Assembly (NCBI RefSeq): GCF_020686945.1
Contig: NZ_JAJEPR010000018.1
Span: forward strand, 1-64,000
DNA length: 64,000 nucleotides
Direction of reading: 5' to 3'
Source of the DNA: Limivivens faecihominis
GTDB lineage: Bacteria > Bacillota > Clostridia > Lachnospirales > Lachnospiraceae
The position numbers and the translations under genes are program-made. Shown here one piece after another: positions 16,567 to 24,039 of the stretch. Within the stretch, counting starts at the first letter, position 1, and the number at the start of each line of letters is the position of its first letter. Below the pieces are notes generated by a model that saw only the letters and a list, made by a program, of their open reading frames with translations, made no database searches and was not told the DNA's origin.

Positions 16567-17498
16567 TTTCGGACTCCTTTCCACTCCGCGATGGCTCTTG
16601 TCATGATGACTTCGATATCCATGCGGGTTTTTCTGCATTCTTCCGGGTATTTTTTCGCTGCTTTAAAAGCGAGTTTTACGAAAAGGCCGGAGCCGATGGG
16701 CAGCATGGTTTTCAGCATTCCTTCCGGGAAAACGAAATGGGTGCCGTGTTTGTAGACGACAGCTTCCACCTCGCAGGCGTGGGGCCGTTCAGAGAGACGT
16801 TTTTCCATGCGGCGGATATATTTGGCGGTGTCCCAGAGAACGTCGTCCTCAGCGCCGATGAGAAGCAGTTTTCCGTGGATGTTCTCAACCTTGATTGTCT
16901 CGGCTTCCGTGATGGGATGAGCAGCCTCGGAATCGTCGAAAAGCTTTCTGGAGTTGAGCATATCTCCGGTGCGCCTGGACTCTACGGCGATGATTTGCCA
17001 ATATTTGGGATGCTGATAGAAGAAGGGCATGTAGGGGAGCGGCTTGCCGTGGTAGGAAAAGAGGGATTCTCCTTCGATGGGCCATTCCTTGCAGCCGTCT
17101 TTTTTGCCCTGCATGAAGCCCTGCCAGATGAAATCGCTGGGCGTCATGGCGATGGTGAGGGTCAGCTCGGGAAAATAAGAAGCCGCGGTCAGAGCCAGCG
17201 TTCCGGTGGTGGAGGCTCCTGCGATGGCAAGCCGGCGGTTTCCGGTTTTTTTCAGCCATTTGATGGCCCGTTCAATCCGCTCGAGAGGATAATTGTGATG
17301 GCCGTAGTCTTTTTTCGCAGGGGACATGGTCAGGACGTTGATGCCGAGACTCAGGAGATATTTGACCGACGAGCGGGCCATGTAGTCCTCGGGGTCATCC
17401 CCCAGCATGGTGATCATCGCGCAGTCCGAACCGGCCGCGCATTTCCAGTATGCGCCGTAAAAGCCATCTTTTTCCGTATCAAAATGAATCTTTTTCAT
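16563..17498 (-). CDS. Alpha/beta hydrolase (BAAT-type acyl thioester hydrolase-like)
   Basis: Alpha/beta hydrolase of 311 residues. The nucleophile elbow is GASTTG, the acid is probably the Asp in GAEDDVLW and the base the His in HGTHFVFPEGM. The overall layout resembles the C-terminal BAAT/acyl-CoA thioester hydrolase domain. No signal peptide is seen. The start at 17498 follows GAGGAGGAG. It forms a two-gene unit with the hydrolase-like gene at 15937; a thioester or thiazoline-related activity for the pair is only a guess. Confidence 0.82.
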   Translation of the reverse strand: MKKIHFDTEKDGFYGAYWKCAAGSDCAMITMLGDDPEDYMARSSVKYLLSLGINVLTMSPAKKDYGHHNYPLERIERAIKWLKKTGNRRLAIAGASTTGTLALTAASYFPELTLTIAMTPSDFIWQGFMQGKKDGCKEWPIEGESLFSYHGKPLPYMPFFYQHPKYWQIIAVESRRTGDMLNSRKLFDDSEAAHPITEAETIKVENIHGKLLLIGAEDDVLWDTAKYIRRMEKRLSERPHACEVEAVVYKHGTHFVFPEGMLKTMLPIGSGLFVKLAFKAAKKYPEECRKTRMDIEVIMTRAIAEWKGVRK

Positions 17499-17609
17499 CA
17501 AAACTCTCCTCCTCTGTATTAAATTCTTACTGACATTATACCGTTTACAAAAGGGAATGAAAAAGTCTTTAGATGATAAAATCAATCAATAAGAGTGAGG
17601 TAAAAGAAA

Positions 17610-18269
17610 ATGGCGAAAATCCTGATTATCGATGACGACGTTTCGATTGGAAATATGATAGAGACCGCTCTTCTGAAGGCAGGACATGAGGCGTGGCGGG
17701 CTTATTCCGGGACGGAGGCCCTGTTTTTGCTGGAGAGGGAACGGCCGGATCTCATCCTTCTGGATCTGATGCTGCCGGGGCTTTCCGGGGAAGAACTGCT
17801 TCCGAAGATTCGCGAAATTCCCGTGATCGTGGTCAGTGCGAAGGTGGGCATTGACGACAAGGTAAACATGCTTCTGGGCGGGGCAGTGGATTACCTCACG
17901 AAGCCTTTTGAGCTGAAGGAGCTTCTGGCCCGGATCGAGGTCCAGCTTCGGAAAAAGGAAAGCCGCAGGGAAAAGGAAAACCTGACGGCGGGAAAGCTTA
18001 CCATGAAACTGACCTCCAGGGAGGTGACGCTTGCTGGCCATCCGGTTCACCTGACGAAAACCGAGTACGCAGTCTTAAAAATTTTGCTCCAGAATCCCGG
18101 TCAGGCCATCGCAAAGTCGGTGCTCCTCGATCGGATCAGCGAAGACACGCTGGACTGCACGGAAGCTTCCCTGAAAATGCACATCAGTAACCTGCGGAAA
18201 AAGCTCCGGGAGATCGACGGCAAAGACCACATCGAGTCGGTCTGGGGGATTGGGTTCCGGCTCCTTTGA
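17610..18269 (+). CDS. OmpR/PhoB-family response regulator
   Basis: Two-component response regulator of 219 residues. The receiver domain has the acidic pair near residues 8-10, phosphoacceptor D52 (LLDLMLPG) and the KPF motif. The C-terminal winged helix spans about 125-219 with HISNLRKKLREI as the recognition region. It precedes an ABC exporter and a histidine kinase, a BceRS/BcrR-like layout. It probably binds the CTTTAC repeats just downstream at 18271-18311. RBS GTGAGGT, ATG 17610. Confidence 0.95.
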   Translation: MAKILIIDDDVSIGNMIETALLKAGHEAWRAYSGTEALFLLERERPDLILLDLMLPGLSGEELLPKIREIPVIVVSAKVGIDDKVNMLLGGAVDYLTKPFELKELLARIEVQLRKKESRREKENLTAGKLTMKLTSREVTLAGHPVHLTKTEYAVLKILLQNPGQAIAKSVLLDRISEDTLDCTEASLKMHISNLRKKLREIDGKDHIESVWGIGFRLL

Positions 18270-18270
18270 C

Positions 18271-18327
18271 CTTTACGAAATCTTTACTCTTTTCCTGACC
18301 GCTTTCTTTACGGTTTTGCGGTAGAGT
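18271..18327 (+). promoter_or_regulatory. CTTTAC direct repeats and promoter for the ABC exporter
   Basis: CTTTAC occurs at 18271-18276, 18282-18287 (11-bp period) and 18306-18311, ahead of a -10-like TAGAGT (18322-18327). No -35 is visible at the right distance. This is the usual shape of a promoter activated by an OmpR-type regulator binding direct repeats. Confidence 0.65.
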
Positions 18328-18353
18328 ATGGCAGAACGAAAGGAGCGATTGAC

Positions 18354-19268
18354 ATGACTGACTGTCTGGTAACAAATGAACTTTGCAAGAGCTACAGAAA
18401 TTTCAAGGCACTGCATCGGCTGAACATGCACATTCCGAAGGGGGCCATCTATGGTTTTGTGGGAAAAAACGGAGCAGGGAAGACGACGCTGATCCGGCAA
18501 ATCTGTGGCCTGCAGAATCCCACTTCCGGGAGCTACAGCCTTTACGGAGTAAAAAATACGGACCCTGCGATCCGGAAAGTGCGGAAACGGATGGGAGCTG
18601 TAGTGGAAACGCCGGCCATTTATCAGGATATGACGGCCGCTGAGAATCTGAAAATGCAGTATCAGCTTCTGGGCCTTCCTTCTTTTGAAGGGATCCCGGA
18701 GCTTCTGGAGCTGGTGGGCCTTGAGAAGGTCGGGAAAAAGAAGGCGAAAGATTTTTCTCTGGGTATGCGTCAGAGACTGGGAATCGCCATTGCCCTCTAC
18801 GGGAATCCGGATTTTCTTGTGCTGGATGAGCCCATCAACGGCTTGGACCCCCAGGGTATTGTGGAGATCCGGGAACTGATTTTGAAACTGAACCAGGAAT
18901 ATCAGATCACAGTGCTGATTTCCAGCCATATTTTGGACGAGCTGGCTAAGCTGGCGACGCATTACGGCTTCATTGAGGGCGGGACCCTCATCAAGGAGAT
19001 CAGCGCCAGGGACCTGGAGGCGGCCTGCCGGAAAAGTATCCGCCTGACGGTTTCCGACATCCGGGCCCTCTGCCGGGTCCTCGACCGGATGAAACTGGAG
19101 TACCGCATCGATTCCGAGAGAAAGGCGGAAATTTACGGGGAGGTGGGCGTGACGACGCTTACTATGGCCCTCGCCCAGGAAAAATGTGAGATTTTTTCCA
19201 TGCAGGAGCACGAGGAAAGTCTGGAAACCTACTATATGAATCTGATCGGAGGTGGACAGCATGAGTAA
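18354..19268 (+). CDS. ABC exporter ATP-binding protein (bacitracin/lantibiotic-type)
   Basis: ABC ATPase of 304 residues with Walker A GKNGAGKTT (near residue 39), signature FSLGMRQR and Walker B FLVLDEPINGLDPQG. The C-terminal region of about 80 residues is typical of BcrA/NatA-like exporters. With the permease at 19261 it should form an export or resistance pump, probably for peptide antibiotics. It overlaps the permease gene by 8 bp. Confidence 0.93.
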   Translation: MTDCLVTNELCKSYRNFKALHRLNMHIPKGAIYGFVGKNGAGKTTLIRQICGLQNPTSGSYSLYGVKNTDPAIRKVRKRMGAVVETPAIYQDMTAAENLKMQYQLLGLPSFEGIPELLELVGLEKVGKKKAKDFSLGMRQRLGIAIALYGNPDFLVLDEPINGLDPQGIVEIRELILKLNQEYQITVLISSHILDELAKLATHYGFIEGGTLIKEISARDLEAACRKSIRLTVSDIRALCRVLDRMKLEYRIDSERKAEIYGEVGVTTLTMALAQEKCEIFSMQEHEESLETYYMNLIGGGQHE

Positions 19269-20145
19269 TCTTTTCTCCGCAGGCCTTTACCGCCTGAGAA
19301 AAAGTAAAGTTTTCTGGCTGGCTCTTATTTTTATGGCAGTGATCAGCGTGATTTTGTGCGTGGAAATGGCGCGAAACGCGGTTACAGACCCGAATATTAC
19401 TTTCGCGGACGGTATGTTTTCCAATCAGGCCGTCATGAACCTGGTGATGGCGGTTTTTGTCACGCTGTTTCTAGGAACGGAGTACAGCGACCGGACCATC
19501 CGGAATAAAATCATCAGTGGCCATTCGAGAAGTACCATTTATCTGGCTGCGTTTCTTGTAAGCAGTGTGGGAGGACTTATCATTTATGCGGTTTCTCTGG
19601 GAATTTCAGCGGGTCTTGGCAGTTTGCTGCTCCATGCTGCCGAAACGCCTTCTGTGGGGAAAATTTTTTCTCAGGCCCTCATTGGAGCGCTGGTCTGCCT
19701 GGTGGACGCGGCTTTTTTCACCTTCTTTGTCATGGTGCTGGGGAATAAAACTGCCGGGGCTGTGACCGGGCTTGTGGCAGGAATCACGCTTCTGACCCTG
19801 GGTGTGGCTGTTTACAGCCGTCTTTCCGAAGACGAATTTATCTACGAGCCGAAGAGCGTTTACAAGGCGATGCAGAATTTAGTTGGGGAAAACACAGAGG
19901 AAAGTGTGGATTTTTATCTCAACGACGACACGGAATGGGTAAAGCTTCCCAATCCGCGTTATCTTTCAGGAAAGTTACGGCTGGTCTATGAGAATCTGCT
20001 GGACTTAAATCCGGTGGGTCAGAGAGCGGAGCTCAGCGGCTGGGAGTTTGCGAAACCGGCCCGGGCGGTTGTTTTTGACCTTCTGGAGATCGTGCTTTTC
20101 GGCGCGGCCGGAATCCTGATTTTCCGAAAAAAAGAACTGAAATAG
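19261..20145 (+). CDS. ABC-2 type permease
   Basis: Membrane subunit of 294 residues with six predicted helices: one near residues 16-36, four between 55 and 190, and one at the C terminus. An extracytoplasmic stretch of about 70 residues lies before the last helix. It is the partner of the ATPase at 18354. The ATG at 19261 follows GGAGGTGG. A Phe/Leu-rich fold of this kind occurs in BcrB/NatB-like exporters. Confidence 0.88.
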   Translation: MSNLFSAGLYRLRKSKVFWLALIFMAVISVILCVEMARNAVTDPNITFADGMFSNQAVMNLVMAVFVTLFLGTEYSDRTIRNKIISGHSRSTIYLAAFLVSSVGGLIIYAVSLGISAGLGSLLLHAAETPSVGKIFSQALIGALVCLVDAAFFTFFVMVLGNKTAGAVTGLVAGITLLTLGVAVYSRLSEDEFIYEPKSVYKAMQNLVGENTEESVDFYLNDDTEWVKLPNPRYLSGKLRLVYENLLDLNPVGQRAELSGWEFAKPARAVVFDLLEIVLFGAAGILIFRKKELK

Positions 20146-20155
20146 AGGTGATCGG

Positions 20156-21037
20156 ATGCTGACCTGGTGCCTTTTTGCCCTCAGCGTTGTGGTGATTTTT
20201 CTGCTGGGACTTAAGATTTTTTCCTTAAAAAAGAATATGGATCGGGTCAGCAGCGAGTTTGCGAGGCTTCTTACGGAGGAGACCAATGGGCTCATCACCG
20301 TTGACACGCGGAATCCGGAGATCCGAAAGCTGGCTCGGGAACTCAATGAGGAACTTAAAACCCTAAAGGAGCAGCGCCGGAACTATCAGAACGGCGACCG
20401 GGAGCTGAAGGAAGCCGTGACGAATATTTCCCACGACCTTCGCACGCCCCTTACCGCGATCAGCGGCTACCTGGAGCTTCTGGAGGAGGAAGAAAAAAGC
20501 GAGACGGTGGAGCAGTATCTCTCCTTCATTTCCGGCAGGACTGAGGCCATGAAGCAGCTGACGGAAGAATTGTTTCGCTACACCGTGGTGCTTTCTGCCG
20601 GGCCGCCCGAGCTCAGCGAGATCGACCTTCGGGAAGTGCTGGAGGCCAGTCTTTTGAGCTTTTACGGAGCCCTCACTGAACGAAAGATCACGCCGGAAAT
20701 CCATCTTCCCAAGGAGCCGGTTTTGCGAAAAGGAAATCGCGAGGCCCTGTCCCGGGTGTTTGGAAATATTCTGAGCAATGTCCTCAAGTACAGCGACGGC
20801 GACCTGAAGGTGGAGTTAAAAGAGAACGGCGAGCTTACCTTTTCCAATCACGCCAGAGACCTGGACGAGGTTCAGGTGGGAAAGCTCTTCGACCGATTTT
20901 TCACCGTGGAAACCGCCCGGGGCTCCACCGGCCTCGGCCTCTCCATCGCCAGGACGCTGATGGAGCAGATGGGGGGAAAGATTGTGGTGGGGTATGAAGA
21001 CGGGGTGCTGAAGATCCGGCTGAATGTTAATGAGTGA
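20156..21037 (+). CDS. Sensor histidine kinase
   Basis: Histidine kinase of 293 residues with a single N-terminal membrane helix (about residues 3-22) and almost no extracellular part. This is typical of intramembrane-sensing kinases that monitor an ABC exporter. The phosphoacceptor is H93 (ISHDLRTPL); the ATPase domain has an N box (NILSNVLKYS) and G box (GSTGLGLSIA). It follows the exporter genes and pairs with the regulator at 17610. Confidence 0.94.
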   Translation: MLTWCLFALSVVVIFLLGLKIFSLKKNMDRVSSEFARLLTEETNGLITVDTRNPEIRKLARELNEELKTLKEQRRNYQNGDRELKEAVTNISHDLRTPLTAISGYLELLEEEEKSETVEQYLSFISGRTEAMKQLTEELFRYTVVLSAGPPELSEIDLREVLEASLLSFYGALTERKITPEIHLPKEPVLRKGNREALSRVFGNILSNVLKYSDGDLKVELKENGELTFSNHARDLDEVQVGKLFDRFFTVETARGSTGLGLSIARTLMEQMGGKIVVGYEDGVLKIRLNVNE

Positions 21038-21055
21038 AAACCATATTTTACCTTA

Positions 21056-21096
21056 CCTCCGCATAGGATATAAAAATCCCGTGCGGAGGTTTTTTC
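21056..21096 (+). terminator. Terminator hairpin that contains the spmA ribosome site
   Basis: CCTCCGCA (21056-21063) pairs with TGCGGAGG (21082-21089), followed by six Ts. The right arm carries GGAGG, which is also the best ribosome site for ATG 21098. Read-through transcripts would therefore have the site sequestered. Confidence 0.7.
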
Positions 21097-21097
21097 T

Positions 21098-21712
21098 ATG
21101 AATATGCTCTGGGGCGGTATGCAGCTCATTGGAATTTTATATGGGGCATTTAACGGGCGGATGCAGGAGATCACGGACGCGGTTTTGAGCGCATCCCGGG
21201 AGGCGGTGACGCTCTGCGTGACGATGACGGGGATTCTGGCTTTCTGGCAGGGACTGATGGAGATTGCGAAGGACGCGGGGCTCACGGATGTGCTTTGCGG
21301 AAAGATCCGGCCGCTGATCCGTTTTCTTTTTCCGGAGATTCCGGCGGATCATCCGGCGTATGAGTCAATTTCCATGAATTTTATCGCGAATTTCCTTGGT
21401 CTTGGCATGGCGGCCACCCCGGCAGGCCTAAAAGCCATGAAAGATCTGGAAAATCTCGAAGAAAAGCGGCGGGGCGGCAGGCTTCTCGGCAGAACTCCGG
21501 TGCCTCCCGGAACCGCCAGCCGGGAAATGTGTACCTTCCTTATTATGAATATCTCCTCCCTCCAGCTGATCCCCGTCACGATGATTGCCTACCGCAGCCA
21601 GTACGGCAGCGTGAACCCCGCCGCCATCACCGGCCCGGCGATTCTGGCTACCGCGGCAAGCACCGGTGCGGCGGTGATTTTTTGCGGGGTGATGAACCGA
21701 AAACGTCGATAA
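21098..21712 (+). CDS. spmA: Spore maturation protein A
   Basis: Membrane protein of 204 residues with the nucleoside-recognition (Gate) domain of SpmA. Seen: N-terminal helix, SREAVTLCVTMTGILAFWQG, then NFLGLGMAATPAGLKAM, which is characteristic, and a C-terminal pair of helices. SpmA and SpmB are needed for spore core dehydration in Bacillus and Clostridium. The usual neighbour spmB is not here; it lies at 58327-58854. Confidence 0.9.
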   Translation: MNMLWGGMQLIGILYGAFNGRMQEITDAVLSASREAVTLCVTMTGILAFWQGLMEIAKDAGLTDVLCGKIRPLIRFLFPEIPADHPAYESISMNFIANFLGLGMAATPAGLKAMKDLENLEEKRRGGRLLGRTPVPPGTASREMCTFLIMNISSLQLIPVTMIAYRSQYGSVNPAAITGPAILATAASTGAAVIFCGVMNRKRR

Positions 21713-21727
21713 TGCTTTAAAAAGTTG

Positions 21728-21766
21728 AAGAATCCTTTGCACGAATAATGCACAGGATTCTTTACT
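21728..21766 (+). terminator. Terminator after spmA
   Basis: AAGAATCC (21728-21735) pairs with GGATTCTT (21755-21762), and an inner TTTGCA/TGCACA pairing extends the stem. The T run is weak. Confidence 0.65.
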
Positions 21767-21805
21767 TTATATATAATAAAAAATAATGTTTGCAAATTTT
21801 TACTA

Positions 21806-21834
21806 TTGAAAGATACTATGGGATACGGTAAAAT
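21806..21834 (+). promoter_or_regulatory. Promoter of the DUF3800 gene
   Basis: TTGAAA (21806-21811), 17 bp, TAAAAT (21829-21834), 40 bp before the start codon. Confidence 0.75.
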
Positions 21835-21873
21835 ATAAAGCAGTTTTATACTCACTGAAGAGAGGGCGAATTT

Positions 21874-22653
21874 ATGGCAGAGTATACATTGTATATAGAT
21901 GAAAGTGAGACATTTAACAGCGCTGGTGATAAATATTTTGTTATGAGCGGAGTTATTATAAAAGACAGCAATTATTCAGACATAGAAAATGTTTTAAATA
22001 AAGCAAAACAAATCGTATGGGAAAATATTCCGGGGTGTGAGAGGTACATATTACATGAAAAAGATATCAGCTTTGCAAGCAATCGCCTAAATTCACGAAA
22101 ACTGAGTATGATACCAACGTGTTACCATATTTTTCAGGACAAGCATAAAGTAGTTCAGCTGTATAATGAATTATCAAAGATATTTAAAAATATGGATATA
22201 TCAGTACTGGGAGTGTGCTTAGCTAAAAGGGTGTTATATTCTTGCTATGGGGAGAGTAAATTAAACAATCAATTTACAATAGCCATTCAATTGTTGATAG
22301 AACACTATTGTCAGTTCTTAATAAAAAATAAGGCAGTGGGGAATATATGTTATGAAGCAATGCAGCCAGAGCAAAATGATAAAATACAGCAGAGAATCTA
22401 TGAGCTGAAAGCATTGGGAACTTTATATTATTCGTCAAAAACCATTCAGGATCATATAAAACAAATAAATTTTGTACCAAAAACAGATAATTTAGCGGGA
22501 TTGCAGTTGGCAGACTTTGTCCCGAATACATTGGGGAGATATGCAGCTTCCATGAAGCCTAAAAATAAGGATTTTGCTAAAAATGTAAGAGCCAAGCTTT
22601 ATGATGGAGATGCAAAAGAAAAGTATAAATTTGGTTTTAAAATTTTGTCATAA
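21874..22653 (+). CDS. DUF3800 domain protein
   Basis: Protein of 259 residues of the DUF3800 family. The N-terminal YIDESE motif and the C-terminal LAGLQLADFVPN motif carry acidic residues that look like a nuclease-type active site; a RNase H-like fold has been suggested for this family but I cannot verify it. The gene is much more AT-rich than its neighbours, has its own promoter and is flanked by terminators. That suggests recent acquisition, often seen for defence or mobile cargo genes. Confidence 0.85.
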   Translation: MAEYTLYIDESETFNSAGDKYFVMSGVIIKDSNYSDIENVLNKAKQIVWENIPGCERYILHEKDISFASNRLNSRKLSMIPTCYHIFQDKHKVVQLYNELSKIFKNMDISVLGVCLAKRVLYSCYGESKLNNQFTIAIQLLIEHYCQFLIKNKAVGNICYEAMQPEQNDKIQQRIYELKALGTLYYSSKTIQDHIKQINFVPKTDNLAGLQLADFVPNTLGRYAASMKPKNKDFAKNVRAKLYDGDAKEKYKFGFKILS

Positions 22654-22659
22654 AAATGA

Positions 22660-22687
22660 TTGACTTTCTAACTAAAGAAAGTATAAT
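22660..22687 (+). promoter_or_regulatory. Promoter of the small structured RNA
   Basis: TTGACT (22660-22665), 16 bp, TATAAT (22682-22687). Transcription would start near 22694. Confidence 0.8.
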
Positions 22688-22693
22688 ATAAAT

Positions 22694-22839
22694 CAATGGG
22701 ATTGTGGTTGTGAGGTGCTGATGAACTTCAGTGACCGTTTATGAACCGTTCTTTCGAGGGCTGGGAATAAGAAACAACCTGTCGAACCCATCAACAAAAG
22801 ATACTTAAGGGCCTTAGCTATTTGCTAAGGCTCTTTTTC
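22694..22839 (+). ncRNA. Structured small RNA, possibly 6S RNA
   Basis: A transcript of about 145 nt is bounded by the promoter at 22660 and a terminator (GCCTTAGC 22811-22818 with GCTAAGGC 22824-22831, then Ts). No credible open frame lies inside. Ends pair (GGTTGT with ACAACC, ATGGG with CCCAT), and inner hairpins form around GCTGATGAACTTCAGT and TTCTTTCGAGG. The long closing stem with a central bubble resembles Firmicutes 6S RNA, but I recognise it only by general look. Confidence 0.55.
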
Positions 22840-22884
22840 TATGGTAAGATAAGGATATCAATAGAAAAAAGGAGGAACCTACCT

Positions 22885-23511
22885 ATGGATGAGAACTTAA
22901 GAAAAAGAAACGAAACCCTCGCGAAAACCGTCATTAAGGGTCTGAAATCCCGCAACATGTCCGGCTATTATGCAGCGGATAAGGAGGAAGCGCTGAAGCT
23001 GGCTCTGGAACTGATTCCTGAGGGGAGCACGATCAGCATGGGCGGCTGTGCAAGCGCCCAGGAAGTGGGACTGATCAAAGCGCTGAAAGAGGGCAATTAT
23101 AATTATATCGACCGGGCAAAGCTTTCACCGAGGGAAAGTCTTATGGCTGCCTACGATTCTGATATTTTCCTTTCCAGTGCCAATGCCATCACAAGCGACG
23201 GTATCATGGTGAATATCGACGGAAATTCCAATCGCGTGTCCTGTATCGCCCAGGGACCGAGAAAAGTGGTCTTTATCGTGGGAATGAATAAAGTCTGTCC
23301 GGACCTCGATGATGCTATGAAGCGGGCCAGAAATGTGGCGGCTCCGGCCAATGCCCAGAGATTTGACGTCAAGACACCCTGCAAGGAGACCGGAAAATGC
23401 TTCGACTGCAAATCCCCGGATACGATCTGCTGTCAGTTCCTGATCACGAGATATTTCCGTCACGAAGGCCGGATTCATGTGATCCTTGTAAACGATAATC
23501 TCGGCTTCTAA
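22885..23511 (+). CDS. LUD-domain (LutC/DUF162-like) protein
   Basis: Cytosolic protein of 208 residues of the LUD family that includes LutC. Seen: a GSTISMGGCAS loop, the NIDGNSNRVSCIAQGPRKVVFIVG core and a C-terminal Cys cluster (CKETGKCFDCKSPDTICC). LutC works with LutA and LutB in lactate oxidation, but those genes are absent here, and stand-alone LUD proteins are common in Clostridia with unknown roles. AAAGGAGG precedes the chosen ATG at 22885. Confidence 0.88.
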   Translation: MDENLRKRNETLAKTVIKGLKSRNMSGYYAADKEEALKLALELIPEGSTISMGGCASAQEVGLIKALKEGNYNYIDRAKLSPRESLMAAYDSDIFLSSANAITSDGIMVNIDGNSNRVSCIAQGPRKVVFIVGMNKVCPDLDDAMKRARNVAAPANAQRFDVKTPCKETGKCFDCKSPDTICCQFLITRYFRHEGRIHVILVNDNLGF

Positions 23512-23520
23512 GTTGGAAAG

Positions 23521-23554
23521 TCAAATACCCCGCTACAGGCAACGGGGTATTTGA
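23521..23554 (+). terminator. Strong hairpin after the LUD gene
   Basis: A 12-bp perfect stem, TCAAATACCCCG (23521-23532) with CGGGGTATTTGA (23543-23554). No T run follows directly, so it may be an mRNA 3'-end stabiliser or a weak terminator. Confidence 0.65.
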
Positions 23555-23582
23555 TCCTCGCGGAAATAAATTTTTTTACCAC

Positions 23583-23611
23583 TTGTACTTTAAAAAAGAG
23601 TGTGCTATGAT
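23583..23611 (+). promoter_or_regulatory. Promoter of the cobalamin-riboswitch operon
   Basis: TTGTAC (23583-23588), 17 bp, TATGAT (23606-23611), about 60 bp upstream of the riboswitch aptamer. Confidence 0.75.
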
Positions 23612-23671
23612 ACGCATGAGGGTGGCAGATAGCAGTCTGCAGCTCCCAACAGCTGAAAACTAAATAAGAAA

Positions 23672-23847
23672 ATATCAGGTGCCGTTTTAAAAAGAGAAAA
23701 CTTTCAGCAAACGGGTAAAAGAGAAGCAGGTGAAAGTCCTGCGCGATCTCGTCACTGTAAACAGGGAGTCAAGGCCAGAATGTCACTGGGAAACCGGGAA
23801 GGCGGCTGCGGCAAGGATCTGTGAGCCAGGAAACCTGCCTGATGTTG
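23672..23847 (+). promoter_or_regulatory. Cobalamin (B12) riboswitch
   Basis: The conserved aptamer boxes appear in order: CAGGTGCCG, then GCAGGTGAAAGTCCTGC, GTCACTGTAA, GTCACTGGGAAACCGGGAAGG and the B12 box AGCCAGGAAACCTGCC, closed by an ATATCAGG/CCTGATGT stem. Binding of adenosylcobalamin or a related cobamide should reduce expression of the genes from 24040 onward, placing them in cobalt, corrinoid or tetrapyrrole acquisition. Confidence 0.95.
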
Positions 23848-23908
23848 GTACGGGGATAGTTATCCCGGATCACGAGTAATTGATTGTACCGTTTATCTTT
23901 TTCCCGCG

Positions 23909-23940
23909 ATCCTTTTGCCTGTGTGTAAGAGGATTTTTTC
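23909..23940 (+). terminator. Terminator of the riboswitch expression platform
   Basis: ATCCTTTT (23909-23916) pairs with AAGAGGAT (23927-23934), followed by five Ts. An upstream hairpin (GGTAC...GTACC, about 23847-23890) lies between it and the aptamer and could act as the switching element. The start codon of the first gene is about 100 nt further on. Confidence 0.65.
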
Positions 23941-24039
23941 ATGTCACCGTACCTTATGATTTTCGCTGATGCAAAAATTAACATACATCAGGACGTCAGA
24001 CCATAAAGATCTGTGTCTGGATCAAGGAGGAGAAGTAAC

